Shown: piece after piece, positions 1-12,369 of the stretch
Position numbering within the stretch: position 1 is the stretch's first letter
Layout of the letters: every line of letters starts with the position of its first letter
Assembly: GCA_016801845.1 (NCBI GenBank)
Contig: CM028907.1
Span: 16,832,598-16,896,597, forward strand
Reading direction: 5' to 3'
Length of the DNA: 64,000 bases
DNA from: Polydactylus sextarius
Lineage: Eukaryota > Chordata > Actinopteri > Polynemidae
Made by a program: the position numbers and the translations under genes
Notes under the pieces: model-generated
What the model was told of the DNA's origin: nothing
The model's input: only the letters and a program-made list of their open reading frames with translations
Databases searched by the model: none

Positions 1-723
1 GGGGTATCGGCAGGAGGGGGGTGGGAGTCCAAAGGACCCTGGGAATCGTTTTCCCTCCTGCTGCTCCTCACACATACACATAACTCACATATAGAAACAT
101 AAACACACACCTACCCCCGCTTATCTCAATGCATTTGCATAATAAACCTACTATCATGCAAGTTCACTGTGTATTATACACACTAACCCTACACAGATCA
201 CACACACACACACGCTCAGTATTGCATTAAACTAGACACACACATTATTTATATATATTAATAACACACACAAGCACTGACACACATGTCCATGCGAGCA
301 TGCACACATATTATTGATCAGAGTAGCGAAGTGGAGCTCAGCACTAACGGCTCCCTCGAAGCACAGAGGAGGCAGAATGGTTAAGGAGGCAGGTACAGGG
401 AGGGAGGGAAGGAGGGAGAACAGATGAGAGAGGAGAGGAGACGAAAGAAGGAGAGAGGAAAAGGACAGAACAAAGTTGAAATGTGAGGAGCGGAAAGGAA
501 AGAGGAGAGATACCAGAGAGAGAGAGAGAGCTGTTTATCTTGTGTTTGTCTTAACAGGAAGCATCTCAGAGGGAGAGAGAGCAAATACACACCAGAACAC
601 AGCGGTCTCCACCCTGCCCCCTCTACCTACCCACCCCCCCTCCACCCCACACCACCCCATCTTCAGAGCCTTACTACAGGATCTGAGAGCAGCTCAGCTC
701 AAGCCCTGACACGTGTGTCTGAG

Positions 724-726
<3 letters not shown>

Positions 727-762
<36 letters not shown>

Positions 763-813
763 TGAGAGAGTGAGCAGTATTCACTTATGTGCATGCATCA
801 GAGACAGAGAGAG

Positions 814-845
<32 letters not shown>
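727..845. repeat. (GA)n then (GT)n microsatellites
   Basis: Perfect GA array 727-758 and GT array 817-845, separated by a short GAGA-rich spacer. Confidence 0.95.
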
Positions 846-848
<3 letters not shown>

Positions 849-3151
849 GGGGGGGGTGACAGAGTGAGCAGGAGATAAAATGTGTGGACATCAGGGAAGA
901 TGGGAGGGAGGGAAGGTAATATCTGCTGCTCATGGGGATAGATGGAGAGAGAGAGAAAATGATTTGGTCTGAGATTGTGCTGTCCGCAGTTCTCTCTTTC
1001 TCTTTCTCTTCCTCTCTCACTCATCTCTTCTGTCCCTGCTCTCCATCACTCACCAGGTGGTGGATAATAGAGTCTGACAGATGCTGGAATGTCGTGGCCA
1101 ATACTGGTACTGATATTTAGAAAGAAATATGTATGTGTATATTCTGTGTATCAAAATATTATTGTTATTATTATTATTATTATCTACCAAGAAGTAAATC
1201 TGCATGACAATAGCAAAGACGGAAGTAAACTTTAGTGGAAATTAAATGTAATATAATGTATTAACAGTTGTAGCTTGATACTGTGATGATCTGAAAGGAT
1301 AAGAGGTAAAGCCAATGAATGGATAATTGGATGGATAGCGCTTACTACTGCTGCCCACTGACAAATTAATAATTGTGATCTTTTCACATCAAGTCTAAAT
1401 ACATCCTAAGTTGGGTGTGTTTTTAAAAAGATCCAGCGCATCATATTATAATATTAGTTTTCCATCTTTGTTACTTCCTTTCAGTCAAACGCGAGAGGGT
1501 TTGATTTGGTTCTGCATGTTGTGATCATCTTCTGAGAATTTTCAAATGAAATGGGTTGACTTTCCCACATTCAAATTTTAGCTGAAATTTTGAATAGAGA
1601 ATGACATTGACCTCTATCATTATTTGTTATCAGCTGAAATTGGCCAATAGTATCAGCTTGGCTGTTTCACTGGCTGAGCTTGAGTTTGTAAAGATGTGTT
1701 CAGACCAAATTCAAAGAGAATTTTCACCATTTTTGGTGTTTCACAATGTTACTATTCGATCTTAAAAGCCAATGGGAGTACTCCTTCCTGAAAGCCAGCT
1801 GCGTTACCACAACCAACCACAACCAACAGCTGGATTTAAGAAGTACATCCTTACCTGGTAGTCTTTCTGTTTCACTGACTTTTCTCTAAACCTCCCTTTT
1901 TCTTTTTCTCATTCTGTCTCTATAAAGAACAGAAGTTGTAGTGTACAACTCCGGGTGTCTACAGTCAGCCGCAATTAGTTCATCCTCTATTTCCTGATTC
2001 TCTGTGATGCCAGCGCAAGCATGACGCTTTCACGGCATGGCATCGGGCAAGACTTCCCCTCAAATTGAAATATTTTAATTCACACGGACGTGTCTTTCTC
2101 TTTCTCTCGTTTCTCTGTCCACTTTGCCCAGCGTGAATCTGCAACTTTTTCTGTGAAAAATTTGCATCATGTTACGTTTGAACGTAGAGGTTACGTGAGT
2201 GTGCGTGCGACCTTGTGCGGTCTGGGTTCTCAGTTAGAAGAGGTGGGAAAGGGGAATTAAAAGGCGGACGGAGAGGATGATAAGAGACGTCATCTTTGGA
2301 AGGAGAAGGGGTGGGGAAGGTAGAAAGCAAGGAAGGCTTTAGCAAAGACTCTGGATGTTTGTGGGTGTTTTTCAAAGCCTGTTTATTTGTTGATGAGAAA
2401 CAGCAAATACTAAGGTGTGTTTTCAGTGTGTGTGTGTGTGCGTGTGTGTGAGGGGGCTGGTGTCGTGACTCAGAGATATTAGAACCAGTGTCTGCTCCTT
2501 TGTGCACTGCAGTTGGTGTGCGTGAAATGACACTATGATCTTCTACAGTGAATGTTTAAGCACATACACACACGATCATTTCTACACAAAACACACACAC
2601 ACACACACAACCAAATATCCTGGTTCAATTTATTAGCAGGGCCCTTTGCTAAGGAAAACACCTGTCAATCCATTTTTATCCAATCGTCTCTCAGATAATC
2701 CCAGAGACCCACCCCTGTGCTGTTAGCTCCACTCAGCTGCACGCACACTTGTGCAACAAGCCACATCCGTCTCACAAGCATTTTGTCTCACACACACACA
2801 GACACACACACCAAGGCCACCGCGTCATCCGTCACACGCAGACAATCACACAAACAGCTTACACAGACTCATGCACACGCCTTTGCTCCCCCACTTGCTG
2901 CTTCCACTGAGACATTCACCACCGTGGCGACGGTAACCGCGACAACGGGCATAAATTAGCGTCATGGAGATATGCAAAGCAAGCGAGCAACAATTAAAGC
3001 TTGACTAACGAGCTTTTGAGGAGCGAGGCTGAAGTTTCCCTGAGCAGCTGCTAACTGGATTAGCCTACGCACACACACACTGAGAGATACAGAGGGAGAG
3101 AGGACAGAGCAGAGAAAAAAAGTGATGTTCAAGCACCACCTGAGAGACTAC

Positions 3152-3152
<1 letters not shown>

Positions 3153-3187
<35 letters not shown>
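3153..3187. repeat. (AC)n microsatellite
   Basis: Perfect AC array of 35 bp in intron 3. Confidence 0.95.
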
Positions 3188-3192
<5 letters not shown>

Positions 3193-5574
3193 TCAAAGGC
3201 TAATGTACACATACACTAATGCAGAGCTAGCATCACTTCACCCAAACACAAACACCATTACCAATCCTGTCTCGGGGGATATCAACATATTAGCACAAAT
3301 TACATGAGCACAACTAGAAATATTCATCCATACTAACACACATGAACCTTTATTTCTACAGCAGAGCTGAGACACTCATCACCACATGAAGCAGACATCG
3401 GACAAAGTCCAACACAGCCTTTGTAAAGTGAACAACGACAATGTAATTACTGTCAGAAAAAAACACAAAGTGTGAAATGATAACATAGTGCACTTTCTAA
3501 TGATATGAAGAAGCCAACAGGCTAACAGGTTTTCTAGGGCAGAAAGGAAACGTTATTGAACCATGAGATCTTGGTGTTTGATGAAGGTGTTAGTAATGCC
3601 GCTGCTGGTTACTCAGGCAATTTGCTAGTTTTGACACTGGTGAATATGTCAAACAGCTCTAATTATCAATAATAAACCACTGCTTACTCTCTTGTCTGTT
3701 CTTTGATGCTTACTAGCTCATTTGGATCAAGCGATTAAAGATCCAATGTGGAAGAAAAAAAAAAAAAAAAAGAACATCGCTGCTTTTACTGCCTCTTCAG
3801 TTGAGCACCTCGTTGTTTGTTATCTGGCATGTTGTTATTATTTTTTCAGATTTCTCACCCTCACCTTGACATACTGAAGAATTTAGCAGCTGTTTCTTCA
3901 ATGTGTGTACAGTTATGGCACAAATGGTTTGAAAACCCCAATGTTAAAAAAGCCGTTCTGCGTGACAGTTAACAAATATTACCACATGGCATTCAATTTG
4001 ATTGAATTCAACATGACCCACCTGTGCAGGAGTGTGTGTTATTTCAGTGTTAAGATTTTTTTTTTTCATTGGAAAACAACTTTTAAACAAACTTGCCTAA
4101 AAATGACGGTAATTAATTATATTAAAAAAAAAAAATCTTCAAGCCAAGATAACCTTGATGACATTGCTATGATGTCATCATTTCCAGGAGACAATGCACA
4201 ACTGTTCACTAAGTGGTTCAAAACATGACCTGAAAACTGATCTTGATTTGGAAATCAGTGGACTTCCCCCTTTACTGTAAGCATCAACTCATCCACATCC
4301 TGTAAATATTGATGTAAAGTTCATCCACATCCTCTTACAGCACAATAAATCATCAGTATGGCAACGTGCATAAATAAAAATAAAAAAAAAACACACTCCA
4401 TCATGCAGGTTTCAATCTTATTCGAAACCTGTGACGATTATGAACTAAAAATAAATTAACTTACTAATTACAGTCATTATAACTGTGCTAAATTTAAGTA
4501 GAACAGTGAGTGTATATTTTTTCATTTCAGATACTCTACTCTATACTATTACGCACTGCTCACTTATTTCTCTCTCACCAGGCCCTTGACTTTCTTTTTA
4601 ATATGCTCCATCTTCACTCTATAATAAATCTCACTCTTCTGCATTTGCCTTTCTCCTTTAAGTCGCTCTTTTTCTTCTCAGCACATCCCTCTCCTCACTC
4701 TTCTCTTCCCGGTCTCCAATTCTCTTCTGCTCACTCAAATAAATCTCTTCACCCCTCCTCCCCTTCCACCCAGAGCCTGCCCCCCCCTCCTCTTCTAAAT
4801 CTATGAAACACACACAAACATACATGTGCAAGGACTCACTCTCACTCACTAACTCACGCACACAAACACACAGCCCTCCAGGCAGGAGCCACACAGGCCC
4901 CATATTAATAAATCTGCTCCTTTATTGGTGCTGAGTGTCTCTGGCTAAAGGAGACAGAGAGAGGAAGGGGGAGAGGGAGAGAGAGAGAAGAAGAAGAAGG
5001 GGGGAGGAGGAGGAGAAGGAGATGTAGAGATCATGGGGGGGGAGCATATCATAAACACAAGGGAGGCTGTGAGAGAGAGACAGAAAGATGAAGAAACAGG
5101 AGGAAAACATTGACCAGTGCATCATCAACACACATACACACACCAGCGCACGCATGCACGCACACACATACACACACACTCTCTATTGATGATAACACAA
5201 TGGCCCTGAGATAATGAGCAACACCACGAGAAGAAGCACACAAGTGTGAATTTCACTTGTGTGGGTGTTTATTTGTGACGGTACGGTCCACCCACACCTC
5301 CTTAATGTCCTCTGTCCAGTGGTTTATTAAGGACACCTGACACCTGGCTGAACTGCTGGAGTGTGGCGAGTGGGCTGTGCCGGTCGCCAGGCTCGGGGAA
5401 ACAAACTGCCCGGGGTGGGCTTTCGGTAATGACAGCAGCTAGCTTGGCTTAGCGGTCCAATCTCAGCCATCAGTCAACTGTGACAGATTGGGGATATGAG
5501 CAAAAGGAGCCGTTTAGCTTTGGTGTTCGTGGTGTGTGAGTGTATGAGTTTATGTGTGTGTGTGTCCGGGGGAG

Positions 5575-5576
<2 letters not shown>

Positions 5577-5611
<35 letters not shown>
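5577..5611. repeat. (GT)n microsatellite
   Basis: Perfect GT array of 35 bp followed by GAGAGAG. Confidence 0.95.
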
Positions 5612-5619
<8 letters not shown>

Positions 5620-6208
5620 TGGGGGAGTGGTGGGGGCTATCAGTGCTGCTAGTGTTGCAGAGGCATCAATACACTCTCGACAGGCCATTTTCCTATGCCT
5701 ATTCCCAGGCCTGGTTTGTTGCTGGGGCAACTACCGCCATTTTACCTTCACTGGCTGTACCACCAGAAGATATTTCATAAACCGGCAGGTTTTTTCATCT
5801 CCCCAAGTCAGCTGTTCAAATACTTTATTTTCACATTATTTGCCGTTGCAAATTCTGTCTATAGAAATGTATATATTATCTGTCATTTTATAGAAAACCT
5901 CCAGTAAACGCAACATGTTTCATTTAACTCCACAAGGACTGAAAGGCAAAACTGCAGGGTATTTCGTTCTCCTCCCAAGGACACTGGTTGAGTCTTTAAA
6001 AAAACCACCCCCTTTAAACGTTCCACTCATCTCCACAGGACCTGCTCTCTGTTTTCATCTTAACAATGACCCTGAATCAGTGCTTGAAACACAAACTACA
6101 GCTCAAAGTAAACTTTCTCCAGGACCAACGCAGCAGCAAGATTATTTCCACCACCAATTCAGTGTAACAACTTTGCTCACTTGATTCAAAACCAAACGGT
6201 TCTCTTAC

Positions 6209-7153
6209 CTGTCCATGAGGCTGCATGGCACTGTAGGGCATGTTCTGATTCAACACCTTCTGCTTCATCAGCAACATCCTCTTCTGTTCCTCGCTCAGGT
6301 GGGCTGTCTGTCCCGGGATTGGACCCTGGGTCTGCCCTGGTCCTGCCCCCTGTCCCCCACCTCCTCCACCACCCATGTAGGGAGGCATCATGGGGTTCTT
6401 GACCTGGTTGTTCCCTCCCATGGGTGGAGTCATCCTCTGACCTATGTGATCCACCCCGCTGCCACTGAAGTGACTAAGCGGTTTGGTGTTGTTGTAGGAC
6501 AACATGGCTGCCGTTTGCTGCTGCTGTTGCTGCTGCTGTTTGGACAGAGTGTTCTGGTTGATGCTGTTTGGCTGCTGCTGACCCATCATGCCCATGTGGT
6601 TGTGAGGGAGGTAGTTGCTCATGGGGGCTTTGGGCCCATTGTTGGGGGCCATCCCTGCCACCAGAGGGCCCTGTGGTGCATTAAAGGCTTGCGGTGGGTA
6701 CATCATGGGGCTGTTGGGTTTGTCCTGGTTAAAGGGACCGGAGTTATAGGGACTGGTTGGAGCTCCTGCTGGGGACCAGTTAGCTGCTTGTTGCTGCTGT
6801 TGCTTCTGCTGCAGCAGCTTGGCGCGCTGCTGAGCCATCGCTTTGAGCTGCTCCGCCGGAGAAAGTTCAGGCGTCACAGGCCCGACGGGCTGCCCCCCGG
6901 GAGGAACCCCAGCCGCTCCAGGTCCTGTTCCTGCCTGACTCACACCTGGCCCCGGGTTCATCATGTACCCATTCCCAGGCCTCGACACCGCTTGTGTCTG
7001 AGCCTGGGTCGGGGTTTGAGGGGAACGAGCCACGCAGTTGTGCAATGGTGAACCTGATGCCATGGCAACAGCTGGAGATTGCTGCAAAGGTTGCTGCGGA
7101 GGTGTTCCATTGGCAGTGGTGGCAAACTGAGGGCCTGACGATGATGGTCGGAC
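6209..7153 (-). CDS. maml3: Mastermind-like protein 3, exon 3 (codons 384-698)
   Basis: Low-complexity coactivator region, read from acceptor CCTTCTCAG (AG at 7155-7154) and beginning VRPSSSGPQFA. Recognisable MAML3-type blocks are LSPAEQLKAMAQQRAKLLQQK (about 480-500, split here by its Gln content), NWSPAGAPTSPY, DKPNSPMMYPPQAFN, MSNYLPHNHMGMMGQQQPN, NTKPLSHF and HLSEEQKRMLLMKQK. There are Gln runs of 5 and 8, and a 7-Gly run near 644-650. The exon is 945 nt (315 codons) and ends after PHGQ at donor CAG|GTAAGA (6208). Glutamine runs are much shorter than those of human MAML3 as I remember them. The remaining C-terminal portion, which in the family carries a further activation region, is not found between 1 and 6208 on either strand and must lie beyond the left edge. 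Confidence 0.94.
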
Positions 7154-8387
7154 CTGAGAAGGAGTCCAAATACAAAAAAATCCCATGAGACTTATGCACT
7201 ATCAAGTCTTCTAGAATAGAGTAGCTCTTAAAAGTTGAAAACTGTGCCAATCAACACCTCTAAAGTTTTCTAATTAACACACTATTAGAAGGTGGGGACC
7301 ATCTTGTCTGTACAGTGACCTGCACAAGAGTTGAAACTCAGCTTGAGACACCATGCAGAATTGTTTAAGAGGGCTTCAGTTGATGTTTGTGACAACTTCC
7401 CCCTCATAGCCTGCTGTCCTTACTTTTCTGTTTGTGCACATATGGAAAAAAAAATGTAAATACAACTTACAGATCAGATAACCTTTCAGTATGATGGTAG
7501 GTGTATCAGAGCTGGGCTTACTCTTTGCCCCTGGTTTACATCTTTATGCTAAAACGAGCTTATCACCAATAGGCTACAGCGTATGTAAAAGCAGACATGA
7601 CGGTTGAGCATCTCACTCTCGAGAAATAGGAAAAAAAAGGGTATTTCCCAAGAATTCTGTCTAATTCAGTCTCACTTGCTATATTACTCATTACAGAGTC
7701 ATATTATTTTTCTAATGAATATGACTGACAGATTCTATAAAAAAAAAAAAAAACTATCTGGAGATTACTCCTGTTTAATCATTTGATTTGGACTATTTAG
7801 GAAGTGCTAAAAAAAATTAATTTGTCTTTACATTCAGACTAAAAAGTCCCATTACTTAAGATCTGTTGGCGACTTTTTCAGCTTTGCTCGAACTAAATAC
7901 TTCACATTTTACTCATAAAACAATTGTATTATAATCCTAATACACCATGTAATTGCAACATGTTTGATTGTTTCCTGTTTTGCACAACTGTTGTGAAATC
8001 TAAATTTATTCATGTATTAGTCATTTAGAGAAAGTAAACTGAAGTACCCTCCTGTGTAAATTTATTACTGTGAAGCGGAATGAATAATTGGTTCTTGTTT
8101 AAAGTGAGTTCAGGAACAATAAGGAAACTGAAACATCCAACAGGAATTTATATTCATTACCTGTCATCCTTGTCATCTGTGCTGACATGTTGACGAACAA
8201 ATCTGTTGCGTCTGTTACAACTAAAACCGTCAACAATCACTTAAACTTGTGAGTTACATGGTGACAAATGTGCTGTATTTCTAGCTTCAGAGAAAATATC
8301 ACACAAACATCCATATGTGACTAATCACCACTTAGTAAGGGGATGGAGGCTGAGCTGTAGGAGATCATGTTGACTCTTAACACTGAC
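7154..8387 (-). other. maml3: Intron 2 of maml3 (1,234 bp)
   Basis: Bounded by donor GTCAGT (8387-8382) and acceptor TTCTCAG (to 7154), phase 0. The interior is AT-rich with multiple stops, short poly-A runs near 7448 and 7738-7752, and no recognisable repeat. It separates the Ala/Pro-rich end of exon 2 from VRPSSSGP of exon 3. Confidence 0.9.
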
Positions 8388-9152
8388 CTGTGGTGAGCCT
8401 ATGGGGACCTGTGGACCTCCCTGTGGAGGCTGAGGAGGAGGAGGAGGCAGAGCTGCTGCTGCTGCCGCTGCCGCTGCCGCTGGCGCTGCTCCCCCTCCAG
8501 GTGCCGTCGTATTCCCGGCTGCTTCCTGGGGGACCGGTGTCTGATTGTTCGCCGGCCTGCCGAACTCTGCCTCTTTCTTGTCCTCGAAGTCCTCGTTGAA
8601 GAGGTCGTGCATATCGTCCTCTGGCACGGTGTTGGCCAGCTCATCAATCAGCTCCTGCCACTCCTGATCATTGAGGTTGATGTCGGAGAACAGTTTGTTC
8701 TGATTGGACAGAGATTGGGGATCCGAGGACTCCATCCCGGCTCCGTCGTCCAGCGGCTCCTGTTTCAGGTCTTTGAGGAGGCCAAAGCTGTCCTCCAAGT
8801 CCAGTGAGCCGTTCAGTTTCATGTCCGGGAGGTGGCTACCGCCGTTCTTCCCCAGCTCATCTGTCGCCCGGCCTACGTGGTTGCCGTTGCTGTTCGTAGT
8901 GTTATTTCCTGTGGAAGTGTTGGGCCCGCCGAGTAAAGGCTTAATATCCATTTGGTGGTGCAGAGGAGAGATGGGTGGTACACTGTTATTATTATTGTTA
9001 GGGAGACCTGTTAGTGAGTCCAAACCACCAGAGCCCTCCTTCCGTACCCGTTTAGCGGTCGGCGAGTAGTTGCCTCCATCACAGATGCCGTTCTGGTCTC
9101 CATTGAGAGGCGACCGTGCGCTGTCCAGCTTCCTCTTTACAGTCTCCTGAAG
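8388..9152 (-). CDS. maml3: Mastermind-like protein 3, exon 2 (codons 129-383)
   Basis: The exon opens with LQETVKRKLDSARSPLNGDQ directly after acceptor TTGTTCCAG (AG at 9154-9153), joining exon 1 in phase 0. Basic clusters KRKL (about residues 134-137) and AKRVRK (about 161-166) look like nuclear localisation signals. LKQE around Lys258 fits the SUMO consensus; SUMO attachment is known for MAML1 and is only inferred here. Residues about 281-322, beginning KLFSDINLNDQEWQELIDEL and ending NEDFEDKKE, are the conserved acidic segment that in MAML1 contacts p300/CBP. The exon ends with a run of 10 Ala (353-362), Leu and 5 Pro, then IGSPQ. The donor is CAG|GTCAGT at 8387. The exon is 765 nt, a multiple of three. 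In mammalian MAML3 I recall the IGSPQ-equivalent being followed directly by the sequence that here begins exon 3. Confidence 0.95.
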
Positions 9153-11060
9153 CTGGAACAAAGCAGAAGATCACAGATTAGGGTTTTGTGGAGGAGGGGC
9201 GTAGCATTAGTGATGAATAAAAAACTTTTCTGTGATTTTCAGGATGCTAACAATGGGAACAACATGAGATGCGAAATCAATAAGGCAACAGGATACTTCC
9301 TCTCTAAATAGATCATGTGAAGGTAACGTGATGAAAATCAAAATATCAACAGTTCAAACCATTTGTTCTTTAATCACCGACTCAATCTGGCTGAAATAAC
9401 GACCACACCATTGAGTTCACACATGTGGCATGTCCTGTACGTTACACACAAAAACATGTGTGCAGAAGCATGCGTCGCCTTTAACGTGAGGTGAAATTTG
9501 GGGCACAGCAACAAGAAGACCAGTCGATTGGACTCAAGGTTTTCAAAAGAAGGAAAGAAAGGATGAAAAGAAAAGCTCATGTAGTATTCTCTCCTCCATT
9601 TGCATCAGCCAATGGCCGACCAAGGTGCCCGGTCTGAATCCACACCCCTGTTCTAAACCTAAACCTAACTGCCTCTGTCATGGCACAGACGACATAACAA
9701 CAGGGTGCTAACAAACGCTGGCTGGCACTTAAGGTAATCACTATCATAGACATGGGTGGAAGAGGAGAGGAGAGGAAAGAAGAGGAAAGGAAAGGAGATG
9801 AGGAGAGGAGGTATGGAGGGGCACTACACAAGAGACGCGAGGCAGGAACTGGGGAAAGGAAGAAAGCAAGACCGAGCCCACATGAGAAATCTAAAATTAT
9901 CACCAGTTAGTCCTTTTATCTGCACTAAGCAAGTGTTTTCCATCACACGAAAAAATGTGCTTTTCAAGAATGCACTAAGTGGTTAGTGGATACATCTGAA
10001 AAACAGCGATCTGACTTGCTTTTGTTGTACTGAGGGAAAACAGACTGTAGAAAACTCTGATGTGTGAATTTCAGCGGGGGGTTATCTTTATAATTAACTA
10101 ACATTCTGTAATGATACTTTCATCAGCGCTGGGCTGAAAATATGAAACGTTGTTAGTTAGCTGGTATGTTATGAAGGGAATTGGCAGCTTTGTAGACTCA
10201 GGTTAACAGTGGGGATTAGCAACAACCGAGCTGTGATGAAAAACAAGCAAAAAATACATAAAAATTGAATTGTCTGTTCAATTTTTGGGCAATTTAATAA
10301 GCCCTCGATCTCAATTTCAGTCCAAACTCCTGTTAATTCTGAACCCTAATGTAGTTGGCAGAGAAATGGTGGATGCCATTAAAATGACGGATGGGAAGTG
10401 GGGACCTCATTTATGAAAGGTTCCCGGGGAACAAATTTTGTGCTTTGACCTAAATCTGAGCACAATTTTAAGATTCATACCAAAAGACGATCTTTGATCA
10501 CGTTCATCGTACAGGGAATGAATGTATATAGTATTATTTCATTCATTCTTTGAAAATAAACCTGCACTAGAAGATTAGAACGACTCAATTACAGTTATAG
10601 TCAATAAATTACAAAACAATGAGATGCAGAACATAAATATATACAAAAAGGATAACGTAACATTCGGGGGGGAAAAGGAGAAAAAAAACTAATCTTTGTT
10701 CATGTACTCGGTCAATTTACACGCGCACTTTCGAGTTACACATACAGCACACAAATCTACATTTCAAACAGATTTGTGTCTTCAAAAAGGGAGCAGTAAA
10801 ATATTGAAATACGTGGTAAAAAATCTACACTCTGAGTCACTCGCACACAAAGGCAGCACCACTGACACATGTACGTGTGCAGACGCTCTTTGTTATTCAG
10901 ATGGAACAAGAGACAAAATATATTCAGATTGTATTCTGACCCTGAGGTGGACCCACTCAAGCTGGCAGACACACACACACACAGAGAGAGAGAGAAAGAG
11001 AGAGAGAGAGTGAGCACACAAATCATTCTTTTTGACTTTCTTGGTTTACTGGTGTGTGAA

Positions 11061-11064
<4 letters not shown>

Positions 11065-11093
<29 letters not shown>
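11065..11093. repeat. (GT)n microsatellite
   Basis: Perfect TG array of 29 bp. Confidence 0.95.
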
Positions 11094-11206
11094 TGGTTTG
11101 GGGGGGTTGTCAGGTTAGCTTTCCCCTCCAACTTCCACTATGACTGACAGTCAGCCTAATTATCTTTATGGCTCGATAAACATTAGTATTGACAGCCAAA
11201 ACTACA

Positions 11207-11209
<3 letters not shown>

Positions 11210-11245
<36 letters not shown>
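11210..11245. repeat. (GT)n microsatellite
   Basis: Perfect TG array of 36 bp. Confidence 0.95.
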
Positions 11246-11247
<2 letters not shown>

Positions 11248-11411
11248 TGGGGCTTGCCCTCTCGTGCTGGTGTAGGCATTACAGAAACAACTGAGGGAAA
11301 AACACAGGAAAACACACATCTCCACTGTCACGACATAGCTTCATCAACTCTGTGTGTTTGTGTGTGTGGTCCTGCAATCAATGGGTTTAAATAATTCAGG
11401 TCTCCGCGTGT

Positions 11412-11443
<32 letters not shown>

Positions 11444-12288
11444 GTGTTTGTGTGTTACAGGCTTTCCCTAAATGCCAGTGACTCATGTTGATAATAACAG
11501 ACTCGCCTTTCAGAGCCCACCTATAAAAACTCCCATAATTATCCAGGTGGTGTGAACTGCAGCACCCTCCCACACACGGACGCACGTCTGTGCACATGCA
11601 CCCAGAGGTTTTACATACACACCCACCTATAAAAAAATTATTACCAGTTCAACATACTTGATTAACAAAAAAAAAAAACTGTACATGGGGAAACAAAGAA
11701 ATACAAAAAATATGTTCAGACAGAAAAAAAAGAAGAAAAGAAAAAAGCCGGACTGTGGTTGTGTCGCGTGAGTCAGCAGGAAACGCGACAGGATGGATGA
11801 CAAAACCGTGAGCCTCTACAAAATACTTTATATGAACTGCACTTAATTAATCATTTGTTTCTTTAAGCACAATTACCAAGCTAATTATGTTGCTGCATTA
11901 CAGTAATATACCTGTCGGGCACCAACAACACAACCTTTTATTTCTTCTTTTCTTTTTTCTTGAAATTATGGCAATAAAATACCTTTGAAGTGAACTGACT
12001 GAGTGTTTGAATGTGTGAGAGAAAAGAATCGGGAGAGGAAGGAGACATTATGGAGTCGCAGACAAAGAATTTTAAAGTAGTTTAATCAAGTTGGAGAGCT
12101 CCGGAGTAGAGGAAAAAACAGCATCGGAGTAAAAAAACGGAGAAGAAAAAAAAAGGGACAAGAGGATGTAAAAGAGCAAAGACAGGAGTGAGAGAAAAAG
12201 GAAGAGTGCTGCTTGTTTCCCCTCCCGCGTCTCTCTCTGTACTCTTTGACATAAACACCTGCTGACTGCTCCTCTGTCTGCTCCCACA

Positions 12289-12292
<4 letters not shown>

Positions 12293-12366
<74 letters not shown>
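12293..12366. repeat. (AG)n microsatellite, 74 bp
   Basis: Uninterrupted AG array of 37 units, a homopurine mirror repeat. It lies upstream of a further purine-rich stretch extending to about 12660. Confidence 0.97.

Positions 12367-12369
<3 letters not shown>

Larger units (their letters stand above)
1..6208 (-). other. maml3: Intron 3 of maml3, 5' part (runs off the window)
   Basis: Non-coding. No minus-strand reading frame resembles the next MAML exon. Contents: purine-rich and (GA)n/(GT)n arrays at 380-560, 727-845 and 4930-5110, a TTA-type triplet run near 1150-1185, (AC)n at 3153-3187, (GT)n at 5577-5611, and poly-A runs near 3752 and 4124. The stretch 1190-2160 is AT-rich unique sequence with nothing recognisable. 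Stretches 2920-3070 and 5280-5760 have a mixed, non-repetitive composition with transcription-factor-like motifs and are reported as candidate regulatory DNA. Confidence 0.75.
9153..12000. other. Intron 1 segment: unique AT-rich DNA, then GT arrays
   Basis: 9160-10960 is mostly unique sequence with a purine-rich patch at 9755-9860 and no recognisable element. (GT)n arrays lie at 11065-11093, 11210-11245 and about 11411-11435. A non-repetitive island at 11460-11640 holds an AP-1 core and an E-box. Poly-A-rich DNA follows at 11650-11745. Confidence 0.6.

Noticed and set aside
1562..1569. TTCCCACA, a high-affinity CSL/RBPJ-type site, as evidence of Notch autoregulation
   Set aside because: The 7-base core is expected about eight times per 64 kb and occurs elsewhere at isolated positions (near 2239, 25101, 38680, 52163). 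No paired or promoter-proximal arrangement was seen.
3900..4260. Possible miniature transposon around a 107-codon frame
   Set aside because: AT-rich with short repeats but no terminal inverted repeats or family wording that I could confirm.
1..6208. Search for the next maml3 exon
   Set aside because: No minus-strand frame shows the Gln/Met-rich continuation expected after PHGQ, so it is taken to lie outside the window.
6215..7051. 278-codon plus-strand frame opposite exon 3
   Set aside because: Antisense shadow of the repetitive CAG/CTG-rich coding sequence; Leu-runs mirror the Gln codons.
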